Position numbers and translations under genes: made by a program
Shown: positions 1 to 9,767 of the stretch, piece by piece
How the letters are laid out: every line of letters begins with the position of its first letter
Position numbering within the stretch: the stretch's first letter is position 1
Source: Corallococcus sicarius
GTDB taxonomy: Bacteria > Myxococcota > Myxococcia > Myxococcales > Myxococcaceae
Assembly: GCF_003611735.1 (NCBI RefSeq)
Contig: NZ_RAWG01000049.1
Span: forward strand, 1 to 43,026
Length of the DNA stretch: 43,026 nt
Direction of reading: 5' to 3'
Notes under the pieces: generated by a model
The model's database searches: none
Told to the model about the DNA's origin: nothing
The model's input: the letters and a program-made list of their open reading frames with translations, nothing else

Positions 1-1930
<1,930 letters not shown>

Positions 1931-2107
1931 TCCCCCTTCTCTTGCATGCCCCCTAACCGGGGAGTAAGGGACTCGGGGCCAAGGCCGAGGCCACGACGCG
2001 AAGCATCGCGTCTGCCCGGAAGACAGCTGTTTCACTCTTCTTCAATGAAGAGGCTTCACTCAAGCAGAAGCTTGCAACTTACCCTTCGTATGCACCGTCA
2101 ATCGCTT
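1931..2107 (+). other. 23S-5S intergenic spacer
   Basis: This spacer lies between the two rRNAs and holds no tRNA. It contains short inverted repeats, including GACGCG/CGCGTC at about 1995-2012, CTCTTC/GAAGAG near 2035-2052 and CAAGC/GCTTG further on. These could be folding or RNase III processing elements of the precursor transcript; that role is inference. Confidence 0.7.
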
Positions 2108-2225
<118 letters not shown>

Positions 2226-2239
2226 TCTTTTTGAGCAAA

Positions 2240-2272
2240 GCCCCTGGTGCCGCAAGGCGCCAGGGGTTTTTG
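2240..2272 (+). terminator. Intrinsic terminator of the rrn operon
   Basis: An 11-bp GC-rich stem (2241-2251 with 2256-2266, one G-T wobble) closes a GCAA tetraloop and is followed directly by a run of five T. It lies 15 bases after the 5S gene, where the rRNA transcript should end. Confidence 0.9.
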
Positions 2273-2446
2273 CCTTTTGCGGGCTCAATGTCTTGCCTGG
2301 CTTTCGGTCCCAGGGAAGGCGTTCTTCCTCACGGATTGATCCGGCGTGGTGCGAACTTACGCGGCATGCCTTTGAGGCTGGCCTGGCCCTGTCTGCTTTG
2401 CTTGAGTGGCGCTCCTTCCCCCTCTTGCTGGACAGGAGCCTTTCGC

Positions 2447-2890
2447 ATGCATCTGCTTCGAATCTACGCCGCTGGTCTGCTCGCGCTGGGTTTCCTGCTC
2501 GCGCCTGCCCGTTCTGATGCCGCAGCTGGCGTTCGCCTTGGCGTGGGTGCGGACTACTGGGTGGACACCAGCGCCGCGTTCAACTTCACGCTGGGCGTTG
2601 AAGGCCACGTCGCGGGGCCCATCTTCGTGGGCGCTCGCTTCGGCGCGGTGCTGGTGACGGACGGCAATGTGATTGGCGTTCCGTTGGACATCTCCCTGCG
2701 CGCGAACATCGGCCGGACCGTCTACATCGAGGGCCTGGCGGGTCCGTGGATCTTCTTCAAGGGAGACGCCTTCAAGGCCCACGCGGCTTTCGGCTTCGGG
2801 CTCCAGGGCAAGGCCGCGAGCATCGGTGTCGAGGTGGGCTACCTCGACCCGAACCCCATCATCGGACTGCGGCTCGGCTACAAGTTCTGA
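2447..2890 (+). CDS. Small secreted, probably outer-membrane beta-barrel protein
   Basis: The 147-residue protein starts at an ATG with AGGAG eight bases upstream; the frame is open further upstream but lacks coding character. Residues 1-26 look like a Sec signal peptide ending in Ala-rich sequence (PARSDAAAG). The mature part has alternating polar and hydrophobic residues (VRLGVGADYW, VGARFGAVLV, IGVEVGYLD) and ends in a C-terminal Phe (GLRLGYKF), the usual signature of outer-membrane barrels. It is short for a porin and resembles minimal 8-strand OmpA/OmpW-like barrels, but the family is not identified. It stands alone after the rrn terminator, with convergent slyX downstream. Confidence 0.75.
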   Translation: MHLLRIYAAGLLALGFLLAPARSDAAAGVRLGVGADYWVDTSAAFNFTLGVEGHVAGPIFVGARFGAVLVTDGNVIGVPLDISLRANIGRTVYIEGLAGPWIFFKGDAFKAHAAFGFGLQGKAASIGVEVGYLDPNPIIGLRLGYKF

Positions 2891-2900
2891 GGGCCAGGTC

Positions 2901-3101
2901 TCAGTAGTGCGGCGGGCGCTCCTGCTGGCGGGCGTCCACCAGCCCCGGCTCGGCCTCGAGCTTGAGCTTGAGCCGGTCCAGCTCCGAGCGGAGCGTGTCG
3001 ATGACACGCCCCTGCTGGTAGAGCACCTCGCTCAGCTCCTGCAGCAGCTCCTGCTGCTGCGTGTAGCGGATTTCCAGCTCGACCAGGCGCTTGTCTTCCA
3101 T
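2901..3101 (-). CDS. slyX: SlyX family protein
   Basis: This 66-residue protein matches the small SlyX family in length and pattern: a single coiled-coil helix (EDKRLVELEIRYTQQQELLQ, then LSEVLYQQGRVID and LRSELDRLKLKLEAE) ending in a Pro/His tail (ERPPHY). The start is the ATG at 3101, which has GGAGAA upstream on the minus strand; an in-frame extension upstream overlaps the divergent TPR gene and is not credible. SlyX function is poorly known; E. coli slyX lies beside slyD, which is not seen here. The gene is divergent from the small TPR gene, with only 30 bases between the starts. Confidence 0.85.
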   Translation of the reverse strand: MEDKRLVELEIRYTQQQELLQELSEVLYQQGRVIDTLRSELDRLKLKLEAEPGLVDARQQERPPHY

Positions 3102-3131
3102 TGCCGTCTTCTCCGCAGGGGAACCTGCCCC

Positions 3132-3431
3132 ATGAATACCCTCGAATACCTGCAGCGCGCCCGTGAGTTGCTCGGGCGGGGGCAGCCTGAGCTCGCGGAG
3201 TCCGCGCTGAGTGACGCCATTGATGCCGCCGTGGCGGCGGAGGACCTGGTCCTCCTCACCCAGGCCCGGTTCGCCCTGGGAGAGCTGCTCTTCCAGCAGG
3301 GCCGCGATGAAGAGGCAATCCCCTTCCTCCAGGCCGTGGTCCGGACTGAACGGGCGGATGGCTCCGTGGATGCGCCGGTCATCGCGGCCGCGCGGATGCT
3401 GCGACAAATCCGAGGGCAGGAGCCGCGCTGA
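3132..3431 (+). CDS. Small TPR-repeat protein
   Basis: The 99-residue protein consists of helical pairs typical of tetratricopeptide repeats: residues about 5-38 (YLQRARELLGRGQPELAESA) and 40-75 (ARFALGELLFQQGRDEEAIP), then a capping helix. The ATG is preceded by an AGGGG-type ribosome binding site. There is no signal peptide, so it should be cytoplasmic, presumably a protein-protein adaptor. It is divergent from slyX and convergent with the membrane-anchored TPR gene downstream, only three bases away. The partner is unknown. Confidence 0.8.
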   Translation: MNTLEYLQRARELLGRGQPELAESALSDAIDAAVAAEDLVLLTQARFALGELLFQQGRDEEAIPFLQAVVRTERADGSVDAPVIAAARMLRQIRGQEPR

Positions 3432-3434
3432 CCG

Positions 3435-4403
3435 TCAGGGCAGCCGGCACAATTCGCGGATGGCATCCATCCGCTGTGGGAAGCGCCGCTCCAGGTCCGT
3501 GCGCGTCTGGCGGGCTCCTTCAATCTTCCCAGCCCTCACCTGGAGCGTGCACAGCGTCGCCAGGGGGCGCGTGTCGGAGACATCCAGGCGGTCTGCTCGG
3601 CGCAGGGCCTCCTCGGCGGCGTCCGCGTTCCCCAACTGGAACCAGGCGAGCCCGAGCTGGAGGTGGCCCTCCGTCAGCTTCGGGTCCGCTTGCACCGCCT
3701 GCTGCAGGAGCTTCACGGCTTCGCGGCTCCGGCCTTCCCGGGTCAGCACCTGACTGCGCTCCACCAGGAGCCTGGCCTGGGGCAGCCTGCCCTCCAGCGC
3801 ATCGAAGACCTTCAGCGCTTCGTCGGGCTTGCCCAGCCGGCTGAGCATCCGGCCGTAGCGCACTCCGACCCTGGCATCGCCTGGGACCCGCTCGTGGGCG
3901 CGGGCCAGGGCCTGGGTGGCGCCTTCGAGGTCGCCCTTCTCCTCGCTCAGGTCCGCTCGGAGCAGCTCCGCCCGGGCGTCATGGGGGGCCAGCCTGGCGG
4001 CCTTGCTCAAGGACTGCTCCACGCAGCGGCCCATGTGCTCCAGGTCGCAGATGCGCGCGAGCAGGAGCTGGGTTTCCACCGAGGTGGGGTCCCTCCGCTC
4101 CGCCTCCAGGGCCAGGTCGTGGGCCTCGGCTGGTGCTCCTTCGCGCAGGAGTTCGGCCGCCGTGCGCAGGTCCTGCGCCGTGGCCTTGTCGTTGGTCTTC
4201 AGGGGCACCAGGAAGCGCAGGCGGCTTGGGGTGTCTTCCGTGGCCTGGGCGATGGCCAGCTCCTGCTCCGGCATGTTCCGGGGGAGGAAGAGGGGGATGA
4301 CGTGGATGGCGAGCGCGATCGCGGACACCCAGAGCACGCCTCGCATGCCCTGGCTCCAACGCCGTTCGCGACGCTCCCCTGGAACGGTTGACGGCTCGCT
4401 CAT
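3435..4403 (-). CDS. Membrane-anchored TPR-domain protein
   Basis: The 322-residue protein has a basic N-terminus (ERRERRWSQ), one transmembrane helix at about residues 22-41 (VLWVSAIALAIHVIPLFLP), and then roughly six TPR units over residues 75-310 (for example LLRADLSEEKGDLEGATQAL and LQLGLAWFQLGNADAAEEAL). The likely topology is N-in, with the TPR array in the periplasm, acting as a scaffold. It sits nine bases after the DUF2007/zinc-ribbon gene on the same strand and is probably co-transcribed with it. No enzymatic domain is visible, so the function is unassigned. Confidence 0.85.
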   Translation of the reverse strand: MSEPSTVPGERRERRWSQGMRGVLWVSAIALAIHVIPLFLPRNMPEQELAIAQATEDTPSRLRFLVPLKTNDKATAQDLRTAAELLREGAPAEAHDLALEAERRDPTSVETQLLLARICDLEHMGRCVEQSLSKAARLAPHDARAELLRADLSEEKGDLEGATQALARAHERVPGDARVGVRYGRMLSRLGKPDEALKVFDALEGRLPQARLLVERSQVLTREGRSREAVKLLQQAVQADPKLTEGHLQLGLAWFQLGNADAAEEALRRADRLDVSDTRPLATLCTLQVRAGKIEGARQTRTDLERRFPQRMDAIRELCRLP

Positions 4404-4412
4404 GGCGGGTCC

Positions 4413-4757
4413 CTAGACGGCTCGCAGGTGGGGGCGCAGGCCCGAAGGCAGCTCCAGCCCGCAACTCCAGCAGAGCTCGAAGTTGGCTGGAATCTCCTCA
4501 CTGCACCGGGGGCACGTCACCGAACGGTTCGCGGCCTCCTGGTTGGCCTGCAGCTCGGAGAGGACCTGTCGGCCGGTCTCCATCTCCTGGGGCCACAGCC
4601 AGAGCTCCACCCAGGCCTCGGTGCTGGGGATCTCCCCGCTCAGCGGTACCAGCGACTCGCCACGGATGTCGACCGAGAGACCGGCCGACTCCAGGGCTCC
4701 CGCCAGCATCCGCGCCTCTCCGACCGTGCGGTGCACGGAGAACTGCACGCGCTTCAT
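4413..4757 (-). CDS. DUF2007 domain plus C-terminal zinc ribbon protein
   Basis: Residues 5-70 of this 114-residue protein match the DUF2007 pattern (a ferredoxin-like fold called a putative signal-transducing domain): VHRTVGEARMLAGALESAGL, then a strand with SLVPLSGEIP and VELWLWPQEM. A CxxC...CxxC zinc ribbon follows at Cys82, Cys85, Cys96 and Cys99 (CPRCSEEIP, CWSCG). The combination occurs in many bacteria, with no established biochemical role. The ATG at 4757 lacks a strong ribosome binding site. It is the first gene of a likely two-gene unit with the TPR protein downstream. Confidence 0.85.
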   Translation of the reverse strand: MKRVQFSVHRTVGEARMLAGALESAGLSVDIRGESLVPLSGEIPSTEAWVELWLWPQEMETGRQVLSELQANQEAANRSVTCPRCSEEIPANFELCWSCGLELPSGLRPHLRAV

Positions 4758-4909
4758 GCTACGTGTCTGTCAGAAGCGGGCCGCCGGGGCAACCGCCCGC
4801 GGTCGCTCCCCTGCTGTCCCCGCTTATCGCTCCCGCTCCGGCTTGTTTCGCGGCAAGCACCGGCCGTCCCCTTCGGGGGCCCCGTGTGGGCCGCTGTCAT
4901 TCGCTGTCG

Positions 4910-5332
4910 CTATTCATCATGGCGCAGCTGGTGTGGCAGGACGGCATGGGCGTGGCGGGGTGCGCGGGCGTGGAGCTCCGCGGTCAGCAGTGCGTCCAGC
5001 TCCGCGAGCAGGCGATCATACCCGCCCCCGGCGCCCTTCGCCGGCAGCCAGTCGGTGGCGAGCCGCACGCGCGGGGTCTCCTCGTCCTCGAAGGCGAGGG
5101 TCACCGCCAGCCCCTCGGGGCCTCCGGCCTGGGGCACCAGCGCCGCGGGCTCCGGCTCTCGCTGCACCCTCTCCAGCAGCGGGGTCAGCCGGTGGATCTC
5201 CTCCGGGGTCAGGTCCCGCTCCACCACGGCTTCGCCCTGCTCGAGGACGCGCAGGTGCTTCAAGCCCTCCACCCGCAGCGCCTGCGCGCCGGTGTTGGTC
5301 CGACCACTGCGCTCGTAGGTCACCGTCTTCAC
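4910..5332 (-). CDS. Conserved-looking hypothetical protein, 140 aa
   Basis: The gene starts at a GTG with a strong GGGAGG ribosome binding site seven bases upstream on the minus strand, and its codon use is normal for the window. The protein is soluble and has no signal peptide. It contains an N-terminal beta-rich part (KTVTYERSGRTN), an acidic helix (LTPEEIHRLTPLLERVQREP), a strand pair (GLAVTLAFEDEETPRVRLAT) and a Gly-rich turn followed by a helix (YDRLLAELDALLTAEL). The C-terminus is His-rich (HARAPRHAHAVLPHQLRHDE). I do not recognise the family. A 152-base gap separates it from the DUF2007 gene downstream. Confidence 0.7.
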   Translation of the reverse strand: MKTVTYERSGRTNTGAQALRVEGLKHLRVLEQGEAVVERDLTPEEIHRLTPLLERVQREPEPAALVPQAGGPEGLAVTLAFEDEETPRVRLATDWLPAKGAGGGYDRLLAELDALLTAELHARAPRHAHAVLPHQLRHDE

Positions 5333-5548
5333 GCGCGTACCTCCCTCGGTTCAGGAGTAGGCATCCGCCTTCTCGTTCGCATCCAGGAAGGCAGATACCG
5401 GCCGCTCCTGCCGCTTGAACGTGGCTCCGAGCGACCGATGTCCGACAGTGCAGGGCGCCCCCCGGGTCCCTGCGTTTCCAGAGCGGGCCTCCCTACCCTG
5501 CTCCCTGTCCTGGCGCGCATGCCTGGACACACGGAGGCCTTCGAAACG

Positions 5549-5737
5549 ATGAGCAAGAACAAGAACCCCACCCCCAATGACCAGCGCTCCAACACCAAGA
5601 ACCCCGAGCGCCCGGAGCACAAGGCCGCCCAGGACAACCGCGCCAACCAGATGAACCCGCAGCGGCCCAACACTCCGACCCCCGCGACGCCGACCGGTGG
5701 CGGCATGCCGGGCGGCACCGACCCGATGAAGCGCTGA
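5549..5737 (+). CDS. Small Asn/Pro-rich, probably disordered protein (62 aa)
   Basis: The 62-residue protein is very hydrophilic and lacks any hydrophobic core, signal peptide or Cys. It starts at an ATG with GGAGG about 11 bases upstream. Two imperfect copies of a motif can be seen, QRSNTKNPERP and NRANQMNPQRP, joined by EHKAAQDN, followed by a Thr/Pro/Gly tail (TPATPTGGGMPGG). It is followed by a strong intrinsic terminator. I recall short proteins with NPTPNDQRSN-like segments being predicted in diverse bacteria, but that cannot be verified here, and no function is known to me. Confidence 0.7.
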   Translation: MSKNKNPTPNDQRSNTKNPERPEHKAAQDNRANQMNPQRPNTPTPATPTGGGMPGGTDPMKR

Positions 5738-5774
5738 GGCACCCTCCGCGCAGCGTCCGTCGCTCGTGGTGAGG

Positions 5775-5811
5775 AGAGAGGCCGGCTTCCTGTCCGCCGG
5801 CCTCTCTTGCT
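5775..5811 (+). terminator. Intrinsic terminator between convergent genes
   Basis: A perfect 12-bp inverted repeat (AGAGAGGCCGGC at 5775-5786 with its complement at 5796-5807) surrounds a 9-base loop. T-containing sequence flanks it on the plus side and A/G-rich sequence on the minus side. It lies between the small Asn/Pro-rich gene and the end of the convergent lipoprotein operon, and could serve both. Confidence 0.8.
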
Positions 5812-5820
5812 TCCTGGCGA

Positions 5821-6651
5821 CTAGCGAACGCGCGGCGAGCACTCGCCTTCGCCGCGGTAGTGGCCCACGGTGCGCACGAGCGCCGTCACGAAGTCGCGCA
5901 GGGTGCGCACGCTGCCCGCGCCCCCCGTGCCGTACTGGTTCGCGGGCAGCGACGTCAGGTCCACGGTACCCAACTCATCGAGGGTGACCTCGCCGTCCGG
6001 GCCCACCACTCCGATGCTGTCCGCGGCGGCGATGGCGTCGAAGCGCATCTTCGCTTCGGGCGACTGGAGGTCGTCGAAGAACAGGTGGTCGCCGTGAAGG
6101 GTGAGCTGCACCGTCTCCGTGCCGCCCTTGGGGACCGTCACGCCGGTGCCGATGTCCTCGTTCTGGCAGCGCTCGTAGAGCGTGTTGGTGGGGAAGCCCC
6201 AGCGGAAGCGCTTCGACACGGTGCCCTTCGTCGCGGTGCCTTCGACGTACACGGACCAGCCCTGGGTGTTCATCCGCGTCACGTCCTCCGCGTCCGCGTT
6301 GCCGGCGGTGGCGTCCGGGGCGGGGGCGATGGCGTAGCTCACCTCGTCCCATTCCTCGGAGGCCAGGTCGGTGAAGGCCGCGACGTTCACCGGCCCCGGG
6401 CGGTGTACGTCGTAGACCTTCGCGGGCGCCTGTTCGGCGGCGATTTCGCCCTCGCGGTTGGCGACCTTCAGCTCCCCCAGCTTCACGAGGAACTTGTCGT
6501 AACGCACGCTCCAGCCGTCCTCGAACGCGGAGGCGGGGATCTGCTTCTCGATGAAGTCCTCGCCGTACGCCGTGAACGTCACGTTGCCCTGGCCCGACGA
6601 GCAGGCCATGAGCCCCAGGCACGACACTCCCATCAACCACTGCTTCTTCAT
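5821..6651 (-). CDS. Lipoprotein with His motif and EF-hand-like segment (TonB cluster, gene 4)
   Basis: The 276-residue protein starts at the ATG that overlaps the previous gene's stop (ATGA). It has a lipoprotein signal (MKKQWLMGVSCLGLMAC, lipobox LMAC with Cys17). Visible motifs are GWSVRYDKFLVKLGELKV at 46-63, VYVEGTAT at 134-141, a possible metal site HGDHLFFDDL at 186-195, and an EF-hand-like stretch at about 210-228 (ADSIGVVGPDGEVTLDEL). Residues 46-63 and 131-155 resemble the matching parts of the upstream lipoprotein, suggesting an ancient duplication. It is the last gene of a minus-strand unit with a TonB receptor. A role in binding a metal or metal complex is inference. Confidence 0.8.
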   Translation of the reverse strand: MKKQWLMGVSCLGLMACSSGQGNVTFTAYGEDFIEKQIPASAFEDGWSVRYDKFLVKLGELKVANREGEIAAEQAPAKVYDVHRPGPVNVAAFTDLASEEWDEVSYAIAPAPDATAGNADAEDVTRMNTQGWSVYVEGTATKGTVSKRFRWGFPTNTLYERCQNEDIGTGVTVPKGGTETVQLTLHGDHLFFDDLQSPEAKMRFDAIAAADSIGVVGPDGEVTLDELGTVDLTSLPANQYGTGGAGSVRTLRDFVTALVRTVGHYRGEGECSPRVR

Positions 6652-7427
6652 TGCGCTGCTCCTTCCACCCACGTCACGACGTAGGCGCTGGTGTCTTCCA
6701 CGCCGCGCACCAGGGCGTTCTGCGCCTGGCTGTCAGCGGGGAAGGTGGAAATGCCAGCCGCGTCCGGTTGCGACGCGGTGGCGAAGTCGATGCGGCCCAC
6801 CCACTTCCCCAGGTCCACCGCGATGCTCACGGAGCCGGGCTCCTGCTTCAGCTCCCGCTCGAAGCGCACGCCTTCAATGGCTGCCTTGGGCAGGTCCACC
6901 GCCGCGTCGAAGCGCACCGTCGCCCCCGTCGCGTGCGTGGCCGTTCCCCGCACGTGCACCTGATGGCCGCCCAGCAGGTTCTGGGTGTCGGTGGCCGCCG
7001 TGGGCGTCGCGAGCGTCAACTCCAACGACCCGTAGGAGCCCGTCACCGCGTTGGCGCTGCCCAGGTCGCTGCCCGCGAGCAGATCCACCGTCTGGACGTT
7101 CAGCACCTCTCCCAGCGCGTCTCCAGGGACGTAGTGGCCGGGGTGCGCGTGGGCGGTGCCTCCGATGAGCGAATACCAGTCGAAGCGGGGGGCTCGGGAG
7201 AGCAGCACGCGGCCCTCGAAGAAACGCACCGCGCCCACCGAGAGCTGGACTGCTTCCGGGGTGACGGTCCAGCCGTGCTCGTTGGGGCCGGTGGGCAAGG
7301 TGGCGCTCATCGCGACGCCGAACGTGCGCCGCTCCGCCTCGGTCTTGGCGCCGTCGCCGCAGCCCAGGCTCATCAGGGTCGCGGCCGCCGCGAGCGTGCG
7401 CAGCAGGGCAGGGGAGTGGGACATCAC
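6648..7427 (-). CDS. Lipoprotein with HAHPGH motif (TonB cluster, gene 3)
   Basis: The 259-residue protein has a signal peptide with lipobox SLGC (Cys23). The start is the GTG at 7427, which overlaps the TonB receptor stop and has GGAGG seven bases upstream; the next codon, ATG at 7424, is equally possible. It carries a His cluster, TAHAHPGHYVPGD (His93, 95, 98), and segments GWTVTPEAVQLSVGAVRF and QVHVRGTATHATG that line up with those of the downstream lipoprotein. The gene overlaps both neighbours by a few bases, indicating translational coupling. It may be a periplasm-facing partner of the receptor that binds a metal; no named family is recognised. Confidence 0.8.
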   Translation of the reverse strand: MMSHSPALLRTLAAAATLMSLGCGDGAKTEAERRTFGVAMSATLPTGPNEHGWTVTPEAVQLSVGAVRFFEGRVLLSRAPRFDWYSLIGGTAHAHPGHYVPGDALGEVLNVQTVDLLAGSDLGSANAVTGSYGSLELTLATPTAATDTQNLLGGHQVHVRGTATHATGATVRFDAAVDLPKAAIEGVRFERELKQEPGSVSIAVDLGKWVGRIDFATASQPDAAGISTFPADSQAQNALVRGVEDTSAYVVTWVEGAAQ

Positions 7428-9601
7428 AGGTGGACCTCCAGGGTGAGCGCGGCCGTCCGAGGCGACCCCGCGGTGAAATGTCGGGCCGGCACGAGGCTCG
7501 GCGGGGTGGATGGGTCGAAGCGCGAGCTGTAGACGAACTCACCGTCGCGCCAGCGCGTGTTCAGCAGGTTCATCACGTCGAGCCGCAGCGCGAACGCGCC
7601 CCTGCGCAGCGCCACCTGGGCGTCCGCGAGGAACACCGTGTGGCTGAACTCGTCGTAGGGCAGCGGCCGGGGACCGATGAGGGTGAGGCCCGTGCCCAAT
7701 GACAGCACGGCGCCCAGGCCCGACAGCGGGCGCTCCCAGCCAAGGTCCGCTCGTGCGACCAGCGGCGCGAAGTAGGGCAGCAGCGCGTCTGTCTTCGTCA
7801 CCGTCGCGTGGGCCACCGTGGCGCTCAGCGCGGCGGTGAGGCCCGGGAGGGGGCGCGTCTGCAGCGCCGCGGAGACGCCAGTGCGCAGCGTCTCTCCCGT
7901 GAACACCGTGGTGCCCACGGTGTGGTCGAAGAAGAAGTCGTCCGCCACCTGCGAACCGAAGAGGCTGGCTTGAAAGGACAGACGCTCGCCCTCTCTGCGG
8001 GTGCCCAGCTCCGCGCCGTGCACGTTGACGAAGGGGGCTCGCTCTGCCTCCGAGAGGCTTCGGGCCTGGGGGGAGCGGAAGCCGTCGCCGTAGCTGGCGA
8101 AGAGGGCCCAGGTGTCCGTGAGCGCATATTCCACGCCGGCCTTCGCGCCCCAGTGCACCCCGAAGGCGCTGCGCGAGTAGCCCTGCCCGTCGTAGAAGCG
8201 CGGGTCGCGGAAGGCGAGCGCGTCGAAGACCTCCACGCCCAGCGCGTCGGCGCGGCCTCCCAGACGGAAGGCCCAGCGGCCCAGGGGGAGACGGGCCTCG
8301 GCGTAACCCCAGACATCCGTCTGGGTGATGTTCGCGTCCACTTCGTCCGCGAAGAAGGTGCCGTCCGTCTCCCGGTAACGGCGTTGCGTCTGCTGGATTC
8401 CGTCGCGCCTTGCTCCGAGCCCCAGCTCCAGCGAGACGGGGTGGCCCCAGAGGGAGACCTGCCGGCGGTGCTCGGCGCGCAGGCCCAGCGTGGAGCCTCC
8501 GTTCGTCTGTTCGAGCCCGTCACCCCGGTCGTCCACCCGGTAGCCGGTGAAGTTGTTGCGCAGCCGCAGGTCCGAGAGGATTCCGAAGGCCTCCAGCCGC
8601 GTGCGCGCCGTGCCCTCTCGCGGCAGCTCCACGCCGAGCAGGAGCTGGTGCCGGGACACCGTGCCGCCCTGACGCGGGAAGGAGCCGGAGTAGAACGTGC
8701 GCCGGCCTGCTTCCAGGTCGTCCTCGCGCACGACACCGGGCGAGTCGAAGCGCGTGACGTAGCTGCCCGCGAGCACTCGCGCGCTCAGGCCATTGCCGAG
8801 GTGGACGTTCGCCTGGGCGAGGAGGGACGCGCGGCCGTGGCCCCGCTGCGGGCCGAAGCCGTTGGACTCGCCGAACTCCGCCGCGGCGAAGGTGCCGGGG
8901 TCCTCACCCGGACGCACCGTCACGACGAGCCGGCGCTGGCCGAACTGGCCCAGGGTTCCCGCGAACTCCACGCCCGGGTCCCTCGCGCCCAGCTCCATCC
9001 GCACGGTTCCCGCGACCGCGAAGTCTCCCTGGAACGCGCGATAGGAGCCCTCCGTCACCTCCAGCGAGTGGACGAGCTCCGGGATGACGAAGTTCGTGTC
9101 CGCATAGCCGAGCGCGTGGATGTGGCTCACCTCGTTGACGGGCAGGCCTCCGACGTTCAGCTCCACGTCCTGGCCGTGCAGCGCATCGAAGCCTCGGAGG
9201 AAGAGCTGCTGTGCCTTGCCTTCGCCGCTGTGCTGCGAGGCCACGAGGCCCGGCACCACGCGGAGCACGTCCACCGCGTTCCTGCGCGGTGCCGTGTCGA
9301 GGATGTCCCGGCCGATGGTCACCTCCGAGGCGCTTTGCGCAGGACGCGTCCCTCGCACCACCGTGGCCCGCTGCTTCGGGCCTTCTTCCGGGAGCGGGGC
9401 TTCCGCCGCGGGCGGCTCGGAGGGGGCGGGTGCTGCCTGCTCCGTGGGCGGTGCTTCCGGGGCCGGCTGCGCTTCGGTTGGCAGCTGTGACGACGTCACC
9501 TCCGTCACCGCGGGGGGCGGCACGGGGCTCGGCATGGCTTGAAGGCACGTCGACAGCGTGGCGAGCGCGAAGGGCAACATGAGCACGGGAGACATCGGCA
9601 C
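7424..9601 (-). CDS. TonB-dependent outer-membrane receptor
   Basis: The 725-residue protein begins at GTG 9601 or the in-frame ATG at 9595. It has a signal peptide, a Pro/Glu/Ala-rich linker (residues 25-75), a TonB-box-like ATVVRG, a plug domain at about 85-205 (APRRNAVDVLRVVPGLV, LFLRGFDALHGQDVELNVGG, EVTEGSYRAFQGDFAVAGTV) and a 22-strand-type barrel to the end (VDVMNLLNTRWRDGEF-like strands). The C-terminus is EVHL, not the usual aromatic residue. Such receptors import iron chelates, cobalamin, nickel, zinc, copper chelates or sugars using TonB-ExbB-ExbD energy. The His-bearing neighbours make a metal ligand more likely, but the substrate cannot be read from the sequence. No tonB or exbBD gene is present in the window. 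Confidence 0.92.
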   Translation of the reverse strand: MPMSPVLMLPFALATLSTCLQAMPSPVPPPAVTEVTSSQLPTEAQPAPEAPPTEQAAPAPSEPPAAEAPLPEEGPKQRATVVRGTRPAQSASEVTIGRDILDTAPRRNAVDVLRVVPGLVASQHSGEGKAQQLFLRGFDALHGQDVELNVGGLPVNEVSHIHALGYADTNFVIPELVHSLEVTEGSYRAFQGDFAVAGTVRMELGARDPGVEFAGTLGQFGQRRLVVTVRPGEDPGTFAAAEFGESNGFGPQRGHGRASLLAQANVHLGNGLSARVLAGSYVTRFDSPGVVREDDLEAGRRTFYSGSFPRQGGTVSRHQLLLGVELPREGTARTRLEAFGILSDLRLRNNFTGYRVDDRGDGLEQTNGGSTLGLRAEHRRQVSLWGHPVSLELGLGARRDGIQQTQRRYRETDGTFFADEVDANITQTDVWGYAEARLPLGRWAFRLGGRADALGVEVFDALAFRDPRFYDGQGYSRSAFGVHWGAKAGVEYALTDTWALFASYGDGFRSPQARSLSEAERAPFVNVHGAELGTRREGERLSFQASLFGSQVADDFFFDHTVGTTVFTGETLRTGVSAALQTRPLPGLTAALSATVAHATVTKTDALLPYFAPLVARADLGWERPLSGLGAVLSLGTGLTLIGPRPLPYDEFSHTVFLADAQVALRRGAFALRLDVMNLLNTRWRDGEFVYSSRFDPSTPPSLVPARHFTAGSPRTAALTLEVHL

Positions 9602-9767
9602 GAGGAAATGGCGACACGTCCCTGGCGCGCGTCTCGGCGCACACCTGGGACCTGGGAAGAAGACTGCCGGGACGACATGCGCTCACGGCCCACGCCTGGC
9701 CCGGATGGCCAGACGGGTCTCATGCTCGCGATGGGTCCTTCCGGAAGTGCGGAGGGGCCTGGTTTTT

